The notes under the pieces are model-generated. The model had not been told where the DNA came from, ran no database searches, and was given only the letters and a program-made list of their open reading frames with translations. Below are positions 36,218 to 43,456 of a DNA stretch of 64,000 bases, one piece after another (within the stretch, counting starts at the first letter, position 1; each line of letters starts with the position of its first letter). Source of the stretch: JAJRPT01 sp965661945 (lineage in GTDB: Bacteria > Bacteroidota > Ignavibacteria > Kapaibacteriales > UBA2268); NCBI GenBank assembly GCA_965661945.1, contig CBFIFP010000003.1, positions 1-64,000 on the forward strand. Reading direction: 5' to 3'. The position numbers and the translations under genes were made by a program.

Positions 36218-37282
36218 GTGAAAGACCACCTTGGCAATGTTCGGCTTGTTTTCAGTGATTTGAAAGATACGGTAGCAGGTTCTTCACATTACAAACTCGA
36301 TGTAAGAGCAGTAAACAACTACTACCCCTTCGGAATGTTAATGCCAGATATGAGTTGGCAGAGTAGTGGGTATAGGTATGGCTTCGGCGGTCACGAAATG
36401 GACAACGACGTAAAAGGAACAGGCAACCATTCAAGTTTTGGAGATTATGGATATGACGTGAGAACAGTAAGACGTTATATGCTTGAGCCGATGATTTCAA
36501 AATACCCAAGTTTATCACCTTATGTAGCTTATGCGGATAATCCCGTGTTGTTTAAAGACCCAGATGGTAGAGAAATATTTTTATATGGAATTGATGGTTT
36601 AAAAGCGGCTGAAGCATTAAAGGCAAAAACATGTTTAGATATAAGTTATGACCCGATTACACAAAAAGTTGAAATTACTGGAAAACCTCAAACATTATAT
36701 GATGTTATTTTATTAGAAATGTCCAAAAGAACTGATATTAAAGTATACCTACAAACCACAAGAGAAGAAAAAGTTACGACAATGATAGAAAAAAAAGAAT
36801 TAGAAGTTTTAATTGGAGCTTTTGATGGAAATATATATTTAAAAGATGGGAAAACAATTATGGCTATGCAATATATAAATATGGAAAATTCAAAAAAATT
36901 AGAAGATGGAGGTTTATCTACTCAAGGAACCGATGTATTACATGAATTATTAGAAGCTTATTTATACGCTTTAAAAAATCCTAACATGGGTCATTTTGAA
37001 ATTGAATGGGATATATCACACAAAGATGCAATCTTTTTTGACCCTGAAGCAAGAGAATTAGGAAGAGCAGCAAATTTTAATACAAAATCTAATACTTATG
37101 AATTGTTGATGTATGATGTATCAATTCCAGAAGTAACTGTAAAAATTAAAAATATTACAAAAGAGGATTACGATAACTACTTAAAGGAAGATATAGAAAA
37201 AAGCAAAAAACAAACTAAAGATAACGAGTATAATGACACACCTATAGCACCAGACCCACGGAGAAAAGAAAATGGAGATTAA
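36218..37282 (+). CDS. Cassette 3: Rhs core fragment + metallopeptidase-like C-terminal toxin domain
   Basis: The frame is open from 36131 but has no ATG; the GTG at 36218 (354 residues) follows AAGGAA at good spacing. Residues 1-117 are Rhs core (VKDHLGNVRLVF, YYPFGMLMPDMSW, GGHEMDNDV, ISKYPSLSPYVAYADNPVL, KDPDG). The unique tip (118-354) has TDVLHELLEAYLYALKNP, with His242/Glu243, and later His259 and His268, like a zinc peptidase in which the second helix His is replaced by Glu. It ends NDTPIAPDP. Without the N-terminal Rhs shell it cannot be delivered as such; it may be a reservoir tip. Overlaps the next gene by 11 bp. Confidence 0.65.
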   Translation: MKDHLGNVRLVFSDLKDTVAGSSHYKLDVRAVNNYYPFGMLMPDMSWQSSGYRYGFGGHEMDNDVKGTGNHSSFGDYGYDVRTVRRYMLEPMISKYPSLSPYVAYADNPVLFKDPDGREIFLYGIDGLKAAEALKAKTCLDISYDPITQKVEITGKPQTLYDVILLEMSKRTDIKVYLQTTREEKVTTMIEKKELEVLIGAFDGNIYLKDGKTIMAMQYINMENSKKLEDGGLSTQGTDVLHELLEAYLYALKNPNMGHFEIEWDISHKDAIFFDPEARELGRAANFNTKSNTYELLMYDVSIPEVTVKIKNITKEDYDNYLKEDIEKSKKQTKDNEYNDTPIAPDPRRKENGD

Positions 37283-37868
37283 ATTAATATACATTAAAGT
37301 TTTAATTATTATTATTTTCTTCTTACTTTTATTTTGTTCTAATTACGGTATTGAAGTAAAAGTAAATAGAATATTCAAAGGAGATATAAAACATAATTTA
37401 TACATAATTGAGTCTACTGATTCAAAAAATAATAAAATTAAAATAGTATCATTTTATGATAATTTAAAGGAGATAGATACCATAAATTCATTAGTAGATT
37501 CGGTATTAGATTTAAACTTAAATATCCTACCAAAAGAATTTAAATTTGAAGAAATTTTACCATCATTCTGGCCAATTTATGATAGACAATACCAAAATAA
37601 AACAACGTTAATGATTGATAACAAAGAATATTTTAATCCAAATGACACATTTTATTATACAAATTGCTTGAGTGGATTAACATATATACCAAATTGCGAT
37701 GATTCTACAAACTTAAAAAAATTATTAGAATTAGGATATTATATTGATAGCAATGAAATTATATTAAAAAAAATTGATAGTTCTTTAAATCTCAAAAAAT
37801 ATAGACGAACAACGATTAGCGAAGATTCGTTAAGAAAATATTTTGATGAAATGAATAAAAAAAAATAG
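37272..37868 (+). CDS. Candidate immunity protein of cassette 3 (membrane-anchored or lipoprotein)
   Basis: 198 residues. Hydrophobic N-terminus IYIKVLIIIIFFLLLFCSNY with a possible lipidated Cys in LLFCS, then a polar domain with two central Cys (YTNCLSGL, PNCDDS) and a Lys-rich end (MNKKK). It overlaps the metallopeptidase-like tip by 11 bp, the arrangement expected for a toxin-immunity pair. An envelope location would fit neutralising a periplasm-acting peptidase. No family recognised. The next Rhs core begins about 20 bp after its stop. Confidence 0.55.
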   Translation: MEIKLIYIKVLIIIIFFLLLFCSNYGIEVKVNRIFKGDIKHNLYIIESTDSKNNKIKIVSFYDNLKEIDTINSLVDSVLDLNLNILPKEFKFEEILPSFWPIYDRQYQNKTTLMIDNKEYFNPNDTFYYTNCLSGLTYIPNCDDSTNLKKLLELGYYIDSNEIILKKIDSSLNLKKYRRTTISEDSLRKYFDEMNKKK

Positions 37869-37877
37869 TCATATTTA

Positions 37878-38957
37878 ATGAAAATCAACCGCTACAAACT
37901 CGACATCCGCTCGGTTAACAACTACTACCCCTTCGGAATGTTAATGCCAGATATGTCTTGGCAGAGTTCAGGGTATCGGTATGGTTTCGGTGGACACGAA
38001 ATGGACAACGACGTAAAAGGCACAGGCAATCATTCAAGTTTCGGTGATTATGGGTATGACAATAGAACAGGGAGGAGATGGATGATTGAGCCAATGATTT
38101 CCAAATACCCAAGTTTATCCCCTTATGTTGCTTATGCAGATAATCCAATATTGTATTCTGACCCAAGTGGTTTGGAGATACATCATACTAATGATGGTTT
38201 TATGACAAGTTTATTAGCAATTATGTTAGAAACAGACCATGGACAACTACTTTGGGAAGTTGTAGGGAATAGCACCTCTTATGATATGTATTTTAATTAT
38301 AATGAATATAGAAAAGACTTCGGTCATGTTTTTACCGATTTTATAGTTTTCGGTTGGATGACTGAAAACTTAAAAAATTCTGAAAATGAACATTTAGAAA
38401 TTTTAAATTTGAACAAAGCATATTTTAATAACAAATATGGATATTTTAAGAAAAACAGGTATAAAGCATATTTTGGTCTAACTATACATAATTTTTGTGA
38501 TTTGCAGTATTTACAATTAGCTGTTATTCATAAAGATTTAAAAATAGAAACTGAACAAGAAATGAGTTCAGGAACAGGTGGTTTCGAAATATCGGATAGA
38601 GCTGTTGAATTATTTTTACTTTCATCATTTGTAATGTTTCATGAATCAATTTCACATGGAATTATGGCCCATTTAAATCATGAAGGTTGGGGTAATGAAT
38701 GGTTACCTTCAATATTAGAAGTTAAAAACTCACAAACTCCGTTTCAAGATATGTATAATATGAAAACTAATAGTGGTGAATATTATATTGAAAGAGGGTC
38801 TCATGCAGAAGAAACTTATAAGCAACTTGAAGAAATGTTAAAAACAAGCAAAGATGCATTGAAAAATATTATTTTGTATCATTATGAAATAAATAGTCCA
38901 GAATTTACAAACCCGAATCATGGGTATGATACACCTTTAGCACCAGAAAAAAAATGA
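37878..38957 (+). CDS. Cassette 4: Rhs core fragment + HExxxH metallopeptidase-like toxin domain
   Basis: 359 residues from an ATG created at the junction (MKIN); homology to the Rhs core starts at YKLDIRSVNNYYPFG and goes to YSDPSG (residue 97). The tip (98-359) contains SSFVMFHESISHGIMAH, with His255, Glu256 and His260, an HExxxH zinc-binding pattern followed by Gly, plus more His (NHEGWG). It ends GYDTPLAPEKK, echoing the NDTPIAP end of cassette 3. Its stop overlaps the next start (ATGA). Polymorphic-toxin metallopeptidases are known in Rhs tips, but I cannot name the family. Confidence 0.65.
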   Translation: MKINRYKLDIRSVNNYYPFGMLMPDMSWQSSGYRYGFGGHEMDNDVKGTGNHSSFGDYGYDNRTGRRWMIEPMISKYPSLSPYVAYADNPILYSDPSGLEIHHTNDGFMTSLLAIMLETDHGQLLWEVVGNSTSYDMYFNYNEYRKDFGHVFTDFIVFGWMTENLKNSENEHLEILNLNKAYFNNKYGYFKKNRYKAYFGLTIHNFCDLQYLQLAVIHKDLKIETEQEMSSGTGGFEISDRAVELFLLSSFVMFHESISHGIMAHLNHEGWGNEWLPSILEVKNSQTPFQDMYNMKTNSGEYYIERGSHAEETYKQLEEMLKTSKDALKNIILYHYEINSPEFTNPNHGYDTPLAPEKK

Positions 38958-39727
38958 AAGTATACAAAAATATATTAATGATAATAATTAGTTTTTCTTC
39001 ATTCAGCGAATGTTTTTGCTCAACTATGCCTCCTCCAAATAGAGAACCATTTCTAAAACAAATTGGTTTTGGTTTTACACAATACTACAATTTAACAAAT
39101 AATATTAATAAAGATTTAGGTTTATATAACTATATAATTTCAAATAATATTTCAAATTATAATTTCTCATTAAATTATGACCAAAGAGTATCAAGAATTA
39201 AAATTCCAAAATTTCTTGATAGAATATCCTTATCTTATGAATATTATAAATTAAATTCACAAATAAATTATGAAAATTTTGTATTTGAAAAAGAAATAAA
39301 AAACGATTTTATTAATATTTCAACATCTAAAGATTTATTTTTTATTGAATTGACACATGATGTTTTTAAGAATCTTGAAGATATTTATTTAAATATGATT
39401 TTTAATTTAAATTTTGGAATTGGATTGAACCCAAATGTATCTTACAAAGGGTCAAATAATAATAAATTACAAAATGTTTTGAAAGATTTAGATTTAAATG
39501 CAAACAATGTTTTAAAAACCAACTATAAATTAGGTTTTGGTGTTTTTGTTGAGAATAATTTTTTATTTGTTTTTAAAATTTGGAAAAACAAAATAAATAG
39601 ACTATATATATATTTATCACCATATTATGGATTTGAAGTTGAATATTTTAATAATTCATATATATCAAAAAATTTGAATTACAAATTTAGAATTGGAATA
39701 AATATTCTACCATATTATTATGATTAA
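38954..39727 (+). CDS. Candidate immunity/partner protein of cassette 4 (exported, strand-rich)
   Basis: 257 residues. N-terminal signal MKVYKNILMIIISFSSFSECFC followed by Cys, possibly a lipobox. The mature part is Asn-, Tyr- and Phe-rich with many short beta strands (IGFGFTQYYNLTNNI, LNFGIGLNPNV, KLGFGVFVENNFLFVFKI), like a small barrel. Coupled to the HExxxH tip by ATGA. The next Rhs core (CTCTACGGCTC) starts two bases after its stop, so the cassette border is exact. Confidence 0.5.
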   Translation: MKVYKNILMIIISFSSFSECFCSTMPPPNREPFLKQIGFGFTQYYNLTNNINKDLGLYNYIISNNISNYNFSLNYDQRVSRIKIPKFLDRISLSYEYYKLNSQINYENFVFEKEIKNDFINISTSKDLFFIELTHDVFKNLEDIYLNMIFNLNFGIGLNPNVSYKGSNNNKLQNVLKDLDLNANNVLKTNYKLGFGVFVENNFLFVFKIWKNKINRLYIYLSPYYGFEVEYFNNSYISKNLNYKFRIGINILPYYYD

Positions 39728-40895
39728 ACTCTACGGCTCATCGGCACAAGGACGCTTTGCAACTTGGAAACCAGAAAATATTTCATACTCCACTGCAATA
39801 AATCCACCAGGTGATACGTTAAGTGTAGAAAGAGTATTATCGCAAAAGGAATACGAAGTGAAAGACCACCTTGGAAATGTTCGGCTTGTTTTCAGTGATT
39901 TGAAGGATACGGTAGCAGGTTCATTACATTACAAACTTGACGTAAGAGCAGTAAATAATTACTACCCCTTCGGAATGTTAATGCCAGATATGTCTTGGCA
40001 GAGTTCGGGATATAGGTATGGGTTTAATGGTATGGAGATGGATAATGATATTAAAGGGACTGGGAATCATATTAGTTGGGGTGATTTTGGTTATGACCCT
40101 CGTTTAGTAAGAAGAATAGCACCTGATTTACTTTCAGCTAAAAACCCTGGTGTAAGTTCATATTCTGCTATGGGGAATAATCCAATATTACATAAAGAAT
40201 TAGATGGAAAAGATTACGCTGTTTATGTTGACCATTCTGAAAATGTAAGAAAAATAACAGTAAAAGCTGTATATTATGTTCAAGAAGGAAAAGCTGATGA
40301 TTTCAATTCAGCTAAATCAGCTTGCGAATTTTGGAATAATCAAAGTGGTAAATATCAATATAAAGTTGGGACAGGTGAAAATACAACTTATTATGATATT
40401 GAATTTGAATTTATCCCATTAGCTGTTGATAATCCAAAAGCACAAGCTACTATTGATAGAAGCCAAATCGTATTTGAAGGTGCAAAAAAAATAACATCTG
40501 ATGGTTCGAGTAACATCTATCAAATTCTTCCAGATGAACATAAAGATTTTGAAACGGATAGTGAATTTACTGAAAGGAATGGATTTACAAAATATGGTAT
40601 GATAGTTAATGTCAAAGAAAGTAGAAAAGATTCCGAAACGGGTGCACACGAAGAAGGACATGCTTCTGGGTTTGGGCACATGGATAACACAATAATGAGT
40701 GAAGCAAGTAATAAAAATAGAGGAAATACTATAAATTCTACAATTGTAGGACAGATTTTAAAAAATGCTGGCTTAGGAGCAACTACTTACCCAAAAGAAT
40801 ATCAAAATAAGGCAAAAGGAAATCTTCAAACACCAACAGCTGGTGAAGAACCTGATGGATTTAGAGAAGGAGTAGTAATTGAAAAGGAGAAGTGA
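39720..40895 (+). CDS. Cassette 5: Rhs core fragment + metzincin-type metallopeptidase toxin domain
   Basis: 391 residues. Core part 4-163 (LYGSSAQGRFATWKP, KEYEVKDHLGNVRLVF, YYPFGMLMPDMSW, GFNGMEMDNDIKGTGN, MGNNPILHKELDG), of a second core subtype after residue 115. The tip has SETGAHEEGHASGFGHMD: His310, Glu311, His314, Gly317, His320, an exact HExxHxxGxxH zinc site, followed by a Met-turn candidate TIMS (Met326). This is the best supported enzyme prediction in the array. The ATG lies inside the end of the previous immunity gene; the stop overlaps the next start. Confidence 0.75.
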   Translation: MIKLYGSSAQGRFATWKPENISYSTAINPPGDTLSVERVLSQKEYEVKDHLGNVRLVFSDLKDTVAGSLHYKLDVRAVNNYYPFGMLMPDMSWQSSGYRYGFNGMEMDNDIKGTGNHISWGDFGYDPRLVRRIAPDLLSAKNPGVSSYSAMGNNPILHKELDGKDYAVYVDHSENVRKITVKAVYYVQEGKADDFNSAKSACEFWNNQSGKYQYKVGTGENTTYYDIEFEFIPLAVDNPKAQATIDRSQIVFEGAKKITSDGSSNIYQILPDEHKDFETDSEFTERNGFTKYGMIVNVKESRKDSETGAHEEGHASGFGHMDNTIMSEASNKNRGNTINSTIVGQILKNAGLGATTYPKEYQNKAKGNLQTPTAGEEPDGFREGVVIEKEK

Positions 40896-41305
40896 TGTTA
40901 CTTAAAAACACTATATTTTTATTAATTGTTTTCAATACATTTAGTTGTAGCAAATATTCTTTAAAAAAAGATAAATATAGAGGTGAAGTTAAAGGGTATT
41001 ATGAAATTGAATGTCAATCAACTTATAATAGCCCTGATACTTTATTAAATTCAAAAATTGAGGGTTATGTTATTGATGGAAAATCAGATATATTTATTAA
41101 CGGGTGCTTTATTACTTTAGAAGATAGAAAACTACTGGCTAAAACTGACAGTTTAGGATATTTTGAAGTTATTTTAAAAAATGGTTATTATAAATTTAAG
41201 TTTGTATTAGCAGGAAATCACACATTAGTTACAGATAATATTGAATTAAAAAAAAATACAACTACAAAAATATTAGTAAAATTAGGTTCATATTGGATAT
41301 ACTAA
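40892..41305 (+). CDS. Candidate immunity lipoprotein of cassette 5
   Basis: 137 residues. Lipoprotein signal LLIVFNTFSCSKY with Cys at about 19. The rest resembles a carboxypeptidase-regulatory-like beta sandwich: IEGYVIDGKSDIFINGCFIT, then AKTDSLGYFEVIL and ILVKLGSYWIY. Overlaps the metzincin tip by 4 bp (ATGA). An envelope-anchored inhibitor of the metallopeptidase is the natural reading, by position only. Confidence 0.55.
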   Translation: MMLLKNTIFLLIVFNTFSCSKYSLKKDKYRGEVKGYYEIECQSTYNSPDTLLNSKIEGYVIDGKSDIFINGCFITLEDRKLLAKTDSLGYFEVILKNGYYKFKFVLAGNHTLVTDNIELKKNTTTKILVKLGSYWIY

Positions 41306-41339
41306 AAAATAAAATGTAAAAATGATAAATATAAATTTT

Positions 41340-41471
41340 AACTATTACCCCTTCGGAATGTTAATGCCCGATATGAGCTGGCAGAGTTCGGGGTATCGGT
41401 ATGGCTTCGGCGGACACGAAATGGACAACGACGTAAAAGGCACAGGCAATCACAGCAGTTTTGGGGATTAA
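41340..41471 (+). pseudogene. Cassette 6: Rhs core fragment
   Basis: 43 codons: NYYPFGMLMPDMSWQSSG, then YRYGFGGHEMDNDVKGTGNH and SSFGD followed directly by TAA. It has no start codon, and its toxin tip is replaced by the hicAB module at 41529. Only this middle part of the core survives. Confidence 0.8.
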
Positions 41472-41528
41472 AATATATTTTAATAAAATTCGTTAATTAA
41501 AGTTAGAGAAATATTATTAATTTTGTAA

Positions 41529-41720
41529 ATGAAAGTTCGAGATATTATCAAATTAATTGAAAAAGACGGATGGTATTTAGTTAGAACTAAGGGTAGTCAT
41601 CGTCAGTTTAAGCATGATTTAAAAAAAGGGCTTACAACAATTCCTGGCAAACAGAATGATGACTTGGCAATTGGAACTTTTAAAAGTATATTAAAACAAT
41701 CTGGATTAGAAAATGAGTAA
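41529..41720 (+). CDS. hicA: HicA toxin, second module
   Basis: 63 residues, the compact HicA fold: MKVRDIIKLIEKDGWYLVRT, KGSHRQFKH with catalytic His24, and TTIPGKQNDDLAIGTFKSIL. Order here is toxin first, then antitoxin, the classical hicAB order and the opposite of the other two modules. Overlaps hicB by 8 bp. Confidence 0.9.
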   Translation: MKVRDIIKLIEKDGWYLVRTKGSHRQFKHDLKKGLTTIPGKQNDDLAIGTFKSILKQSGLENE

Positions 41721-41928
41721 ATACTTAATAATAATTGAAAAAACGAATACTGGATATTCTGCATATTCACCTGATTTACTGGGTTGTATTTCAACTGGCA
41801 AAACAATAAAAGAAACTGAAGAAAACATGAAAGAAGCCATTGAATTTCACTTAGAGGGCTTAAAACTTGAAGGTTATGAAATCCCGCAACCAACAACCGC
41901 ATCAATTGATTATTATGAATTTGCATAA
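41713..41928 (+). CDS. hicB: HicB antitoxin, second module
   Basis: 71 residues: KYLIIIEKTNTGYSAYSPDL, LGCISTGKTIKETEENMKEA, FHLEGLKLEGYEIPQP, the standard short HicB with a degenerate RNase H fold. It would bind and block the adjacent HicA and repress the operon. Confidence 0.9.
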   Translation: MSKYLIIIEKTNTGYSAYSPDLLGCISTGKTIKETEENMKEAIEFHLEGLKLEGYEIPQPTTASIDYYEFA

Positions 41929-41935
41929 TAAAAGC

Positions 41936-42128
41936 AACCTTGGCAATGTTCAAGCAGATGTAGGGAATGGTTTGGAATTAATATTTTCCTTTGCTCTACT
42001 AAATTTCGAAAATAGTATTATTTACCTTAAATTAATATGTGATGAAACCATTCCCTACAAAATTCTATTTGTTAATGCCTGATATGAGCTGGCAGTCAAG
42101 TGGGTATAGGTATGGGTTCGGCGGATAA
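41936..42128 (+). pseudogene. Cassette 7: Rhs core split by an inverted-repeat element
   Basis: A short left piece (AACCTTGGCAATGTTC, matching LGNV of the core), then a 101-bp inverted-repeat element, then LMPDMSWQSSGYRYGFGG and a stop at 42126-42128. About 150 bp of core between the two pieces is missing relative to intact copies. The hicBA module follows. Confidence 0.7.
41959..42059. mobile_element. MITE-like element, copy 1 (15-bp perfect terminal inverted repeats)
   Basis: Ends TGTAGGGAATGGTTT and AAACCATTCCCTACA, AT-rich interior without coding capacity, 101 bp. The ends resemble the widespread TGTAGGG...CCCTACA class of interspersed palindromes. No target-site duplication is evident; host sequence was lost at the insertion. 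Confidence 0.6.
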
Positions 42129-42173
42129 AATATAAATTTTATAAAAACGTATTAATAGAAAAAAAAGGAAAAA

Positions 42174-42377
42174 ATGAAAATTAAAGTTGTTTTTGAACCA
42201 TGCGAAGAAGGTGGATATACTGTATATGCACCATCACTTCAAGGTTGTATAAGTGAAGGAGATACCAAAGAAGAAGCGTTAATAAATATCAAAGAAGCTA
42301 TTGAGCTATATTTAGAAGATATAGAAGATGACTTGTTTATCAGTGAAGGTGTGTTTATTGAGGAATTAGTGCTTTGA
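42174..42377 (+). CDS. hicB: HicB antitoxin, third module
   Basis: 67 residues: IKVVFEPCEEGGYTVYAPSL, GCISEGDTKEEALINIKEAI. Good Shine-Dalgarno (AAAAAAGGAAAAA) before the ATG. The TGA stop overlaps the hicA TTG start (TTGA), the same joint as in the first module at 35879. Confidence 0.88.
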   Translation: MKIKVVFEPCEEGGYTVYAPSLQGCISEGDTKEEALINIKEAIELYLEDIEDDLFISEGVFIEELVL

Positions 42378-42601
42378 GCCAGATACCTGTCTTAAATTAT
42401 GATAAAGTAGTCAAATCATTACAAAAAAATGGTTTTTATTTTGTGAGGCAGAAGGGAAGTCATATCAGAATGCAGAAAAAAACTATTGAAAAAACTATAA
42501 AAGTAACTGTACCCGCACACAAACCAATTAAAAAGAATACTTTAAGACAGTTAATTAAACAATCAGAATTAGATTTAGATGATTTTTTGAAATATGTATG
42601 A
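42374..42601 (+). CDS. hicA: HicA toxin, third module
   Basis: 75 residues from a TTG start: LNYDKVVKSLQKNGFYFVRQ, KGSHIRMQK with catalytic His30, TVPAHKPIKKNTLRQLIKQ. Closer in layout to the first module (B before A) than to its neighbour at 41529, so the modules were probably acquired separately rather than duplicated in place. Confidence 0.88.
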   Translation: MSQIPVLNYDKVVKSLQKNGFYFVRQKGSHIRMQKKTIEKTIKVTVPAHKPIKKNTLRQLIKQSELDLDDFLKYV

Positions 42602-42637
42602 TACTTAATGGTTGTAAAAGAATAAATTAACTTTCAT

Positions 42638-43309
42638 GATGCAAATCAAAAACTCGCCGAATACCACCTCTACGGCTCATCGGCACAGGGTCGCTTTGCA
42701 ACTTGGAAACCAGATAATATTTCATACTCCACTGCAATAAATCCACCTGGTGATACGTTAAGTGTAAGTAGAATATTATCGCAAAAGGAATACGAAGTGA
42801 AAGACCACCTTGGGAATGTTAGGTTATCTGTAGGGAACGGTTTGAAAGTAAAAATTACCTAATTATCAAAAAATTGAAAAAAAGTATAATTAAAATGAAT
42901 TAAAAATATTCTGAAACCGTTCCCTTCAAAATGTGTTGCTTCTATTTATGTAGCTTATGCAGATAATCCGATATTGTATGCTGACCCTGATGGTATGGAT
43001 ATTTATATTTTTAGTAATAATAAATCAATTAGAACAAGTTTAAGGATGCTGAAAGAAACATAGTTAGTAAAAGAATACCTTTCAGATTTTATTCGTAAAG
43101 ACAATAAACATTTAATTTTTACTGACCAAGATGTAATTTTTATGAATGAAAAGAAATATCAAACAGGTGTATGTATAGGTAAATCTTGTTAAGTAACGAG
43201 TTCAGCAGACGGTTTAAACACTGGAGTTTACGTTTACGCACTTTTACTTGACAAAAAAAATTATCAAATCACAAAAAATGGTGATAATAAAGTAAATGTA
43301 TTTTTGTAA
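42638..43309 (+). pseudogene. Cassette 8: decayed Rhs core with dead toxin tip
   Basis: The frame reads AEYHLYGSSAQGRFATWKPD and KEYEVKDHLGNVRL, is interrupted by a 100-bp inverted-repeat element, then resumes as VAYADNPILYADPDGMDIYI. The tip then has in-frame TAG and TAA stops (after LRMLKET and after CIGKSC) before ending VNVFL. This copy shows the core furthest upstream (DANQKLAEYHLYG). No immunity gene follows; atpG is next, on the other strand. Confidence 0.75.
42829..42928. mobile_element. MITE-like element, copy 2
   Basis: 100 bp with ends TGTAGGGAACGGTTT and AAACCGTTCCCTTCA (one mismatch between arms). Outer ~19 bases match copy 1 at 41959 with two differences; interiors differ. It sits at nearly the same core position (just after LGNV) as copy 1. 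Confidence 0.6.
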
Positions 43310-43406
43310 GGAACGCAAATTTGGGGTTCCTTACAATTTCTTTAAATATTTTAACTTTTTCATATTTAGCTGCTTTTTATTTCACAAATTAATATTTACC
43401 TAAAAA

Positions 43407-43430
43407 AAAGAGCAATATTTATTGCTCTTT
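43407..43430 (-). terminator. Terminator of the atp operon after atpG
   Basis: 11-bp arms AAAGAGCAATA / TATTGCTCTTT with a 2-base centre, followed on the minus strand by TTTTTAGG. It lies 27 bp past the atpG stop. Confidence 0.8.
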
Positions 43431-43456
43431 TCTTAATGTTTATATTAAAACTAAAT

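Larger units (their letters stand above)
34403..43309 (+). other. Array of eight Rhs-core cassettes with different toxin or toxin-antitoxin payloads
   Basis: Eight plus-strand copies of pieces of one Rhs core sequence, each followed by a different payload. Full order of core landmarks: GSSAQGRFATWKP, KEYEVKDHLGNVRLVFSDL, NNYYPFGMLMPDMSW, YRYGFGGHEMDND, ISKYPSLSPYVAYADNPVL and a final DPDG. Payload order: VapBC; HicBA on the minus strand; metallopeptidase-like tip + lipoprotein; HExxxH tip + exported protein; metzincin tip + lipoprotein; HicAB; HicBA; dead tip. Core copies look richer in G and C than the very AT-rich payloads. No N-terminal Rhs part is present. Bounded by housekeeping genes on the minus strand. 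Confidence 0.8.

Noticed and set aside
41867..42082. 71-codon plus-strand frame overlapping hicB and the inverted-repeat element
   Set aside because: It reads hicB out of frame, then Rhs debris and the MITE-like element; no supporting features.
34403..43309. Regularly recurring sequence that could suggest a CRISPR array
   Set aside because: The repeats are 60-400 bp pieces of a coding Rhs core with gene-sized payloads between them, not short repeats with short spacers.
34403..43309. Prophage or integrative element
   Set aside because: No integrase, phage structural gene, attachment-like direct repeat or tRNA target was found at the borders.
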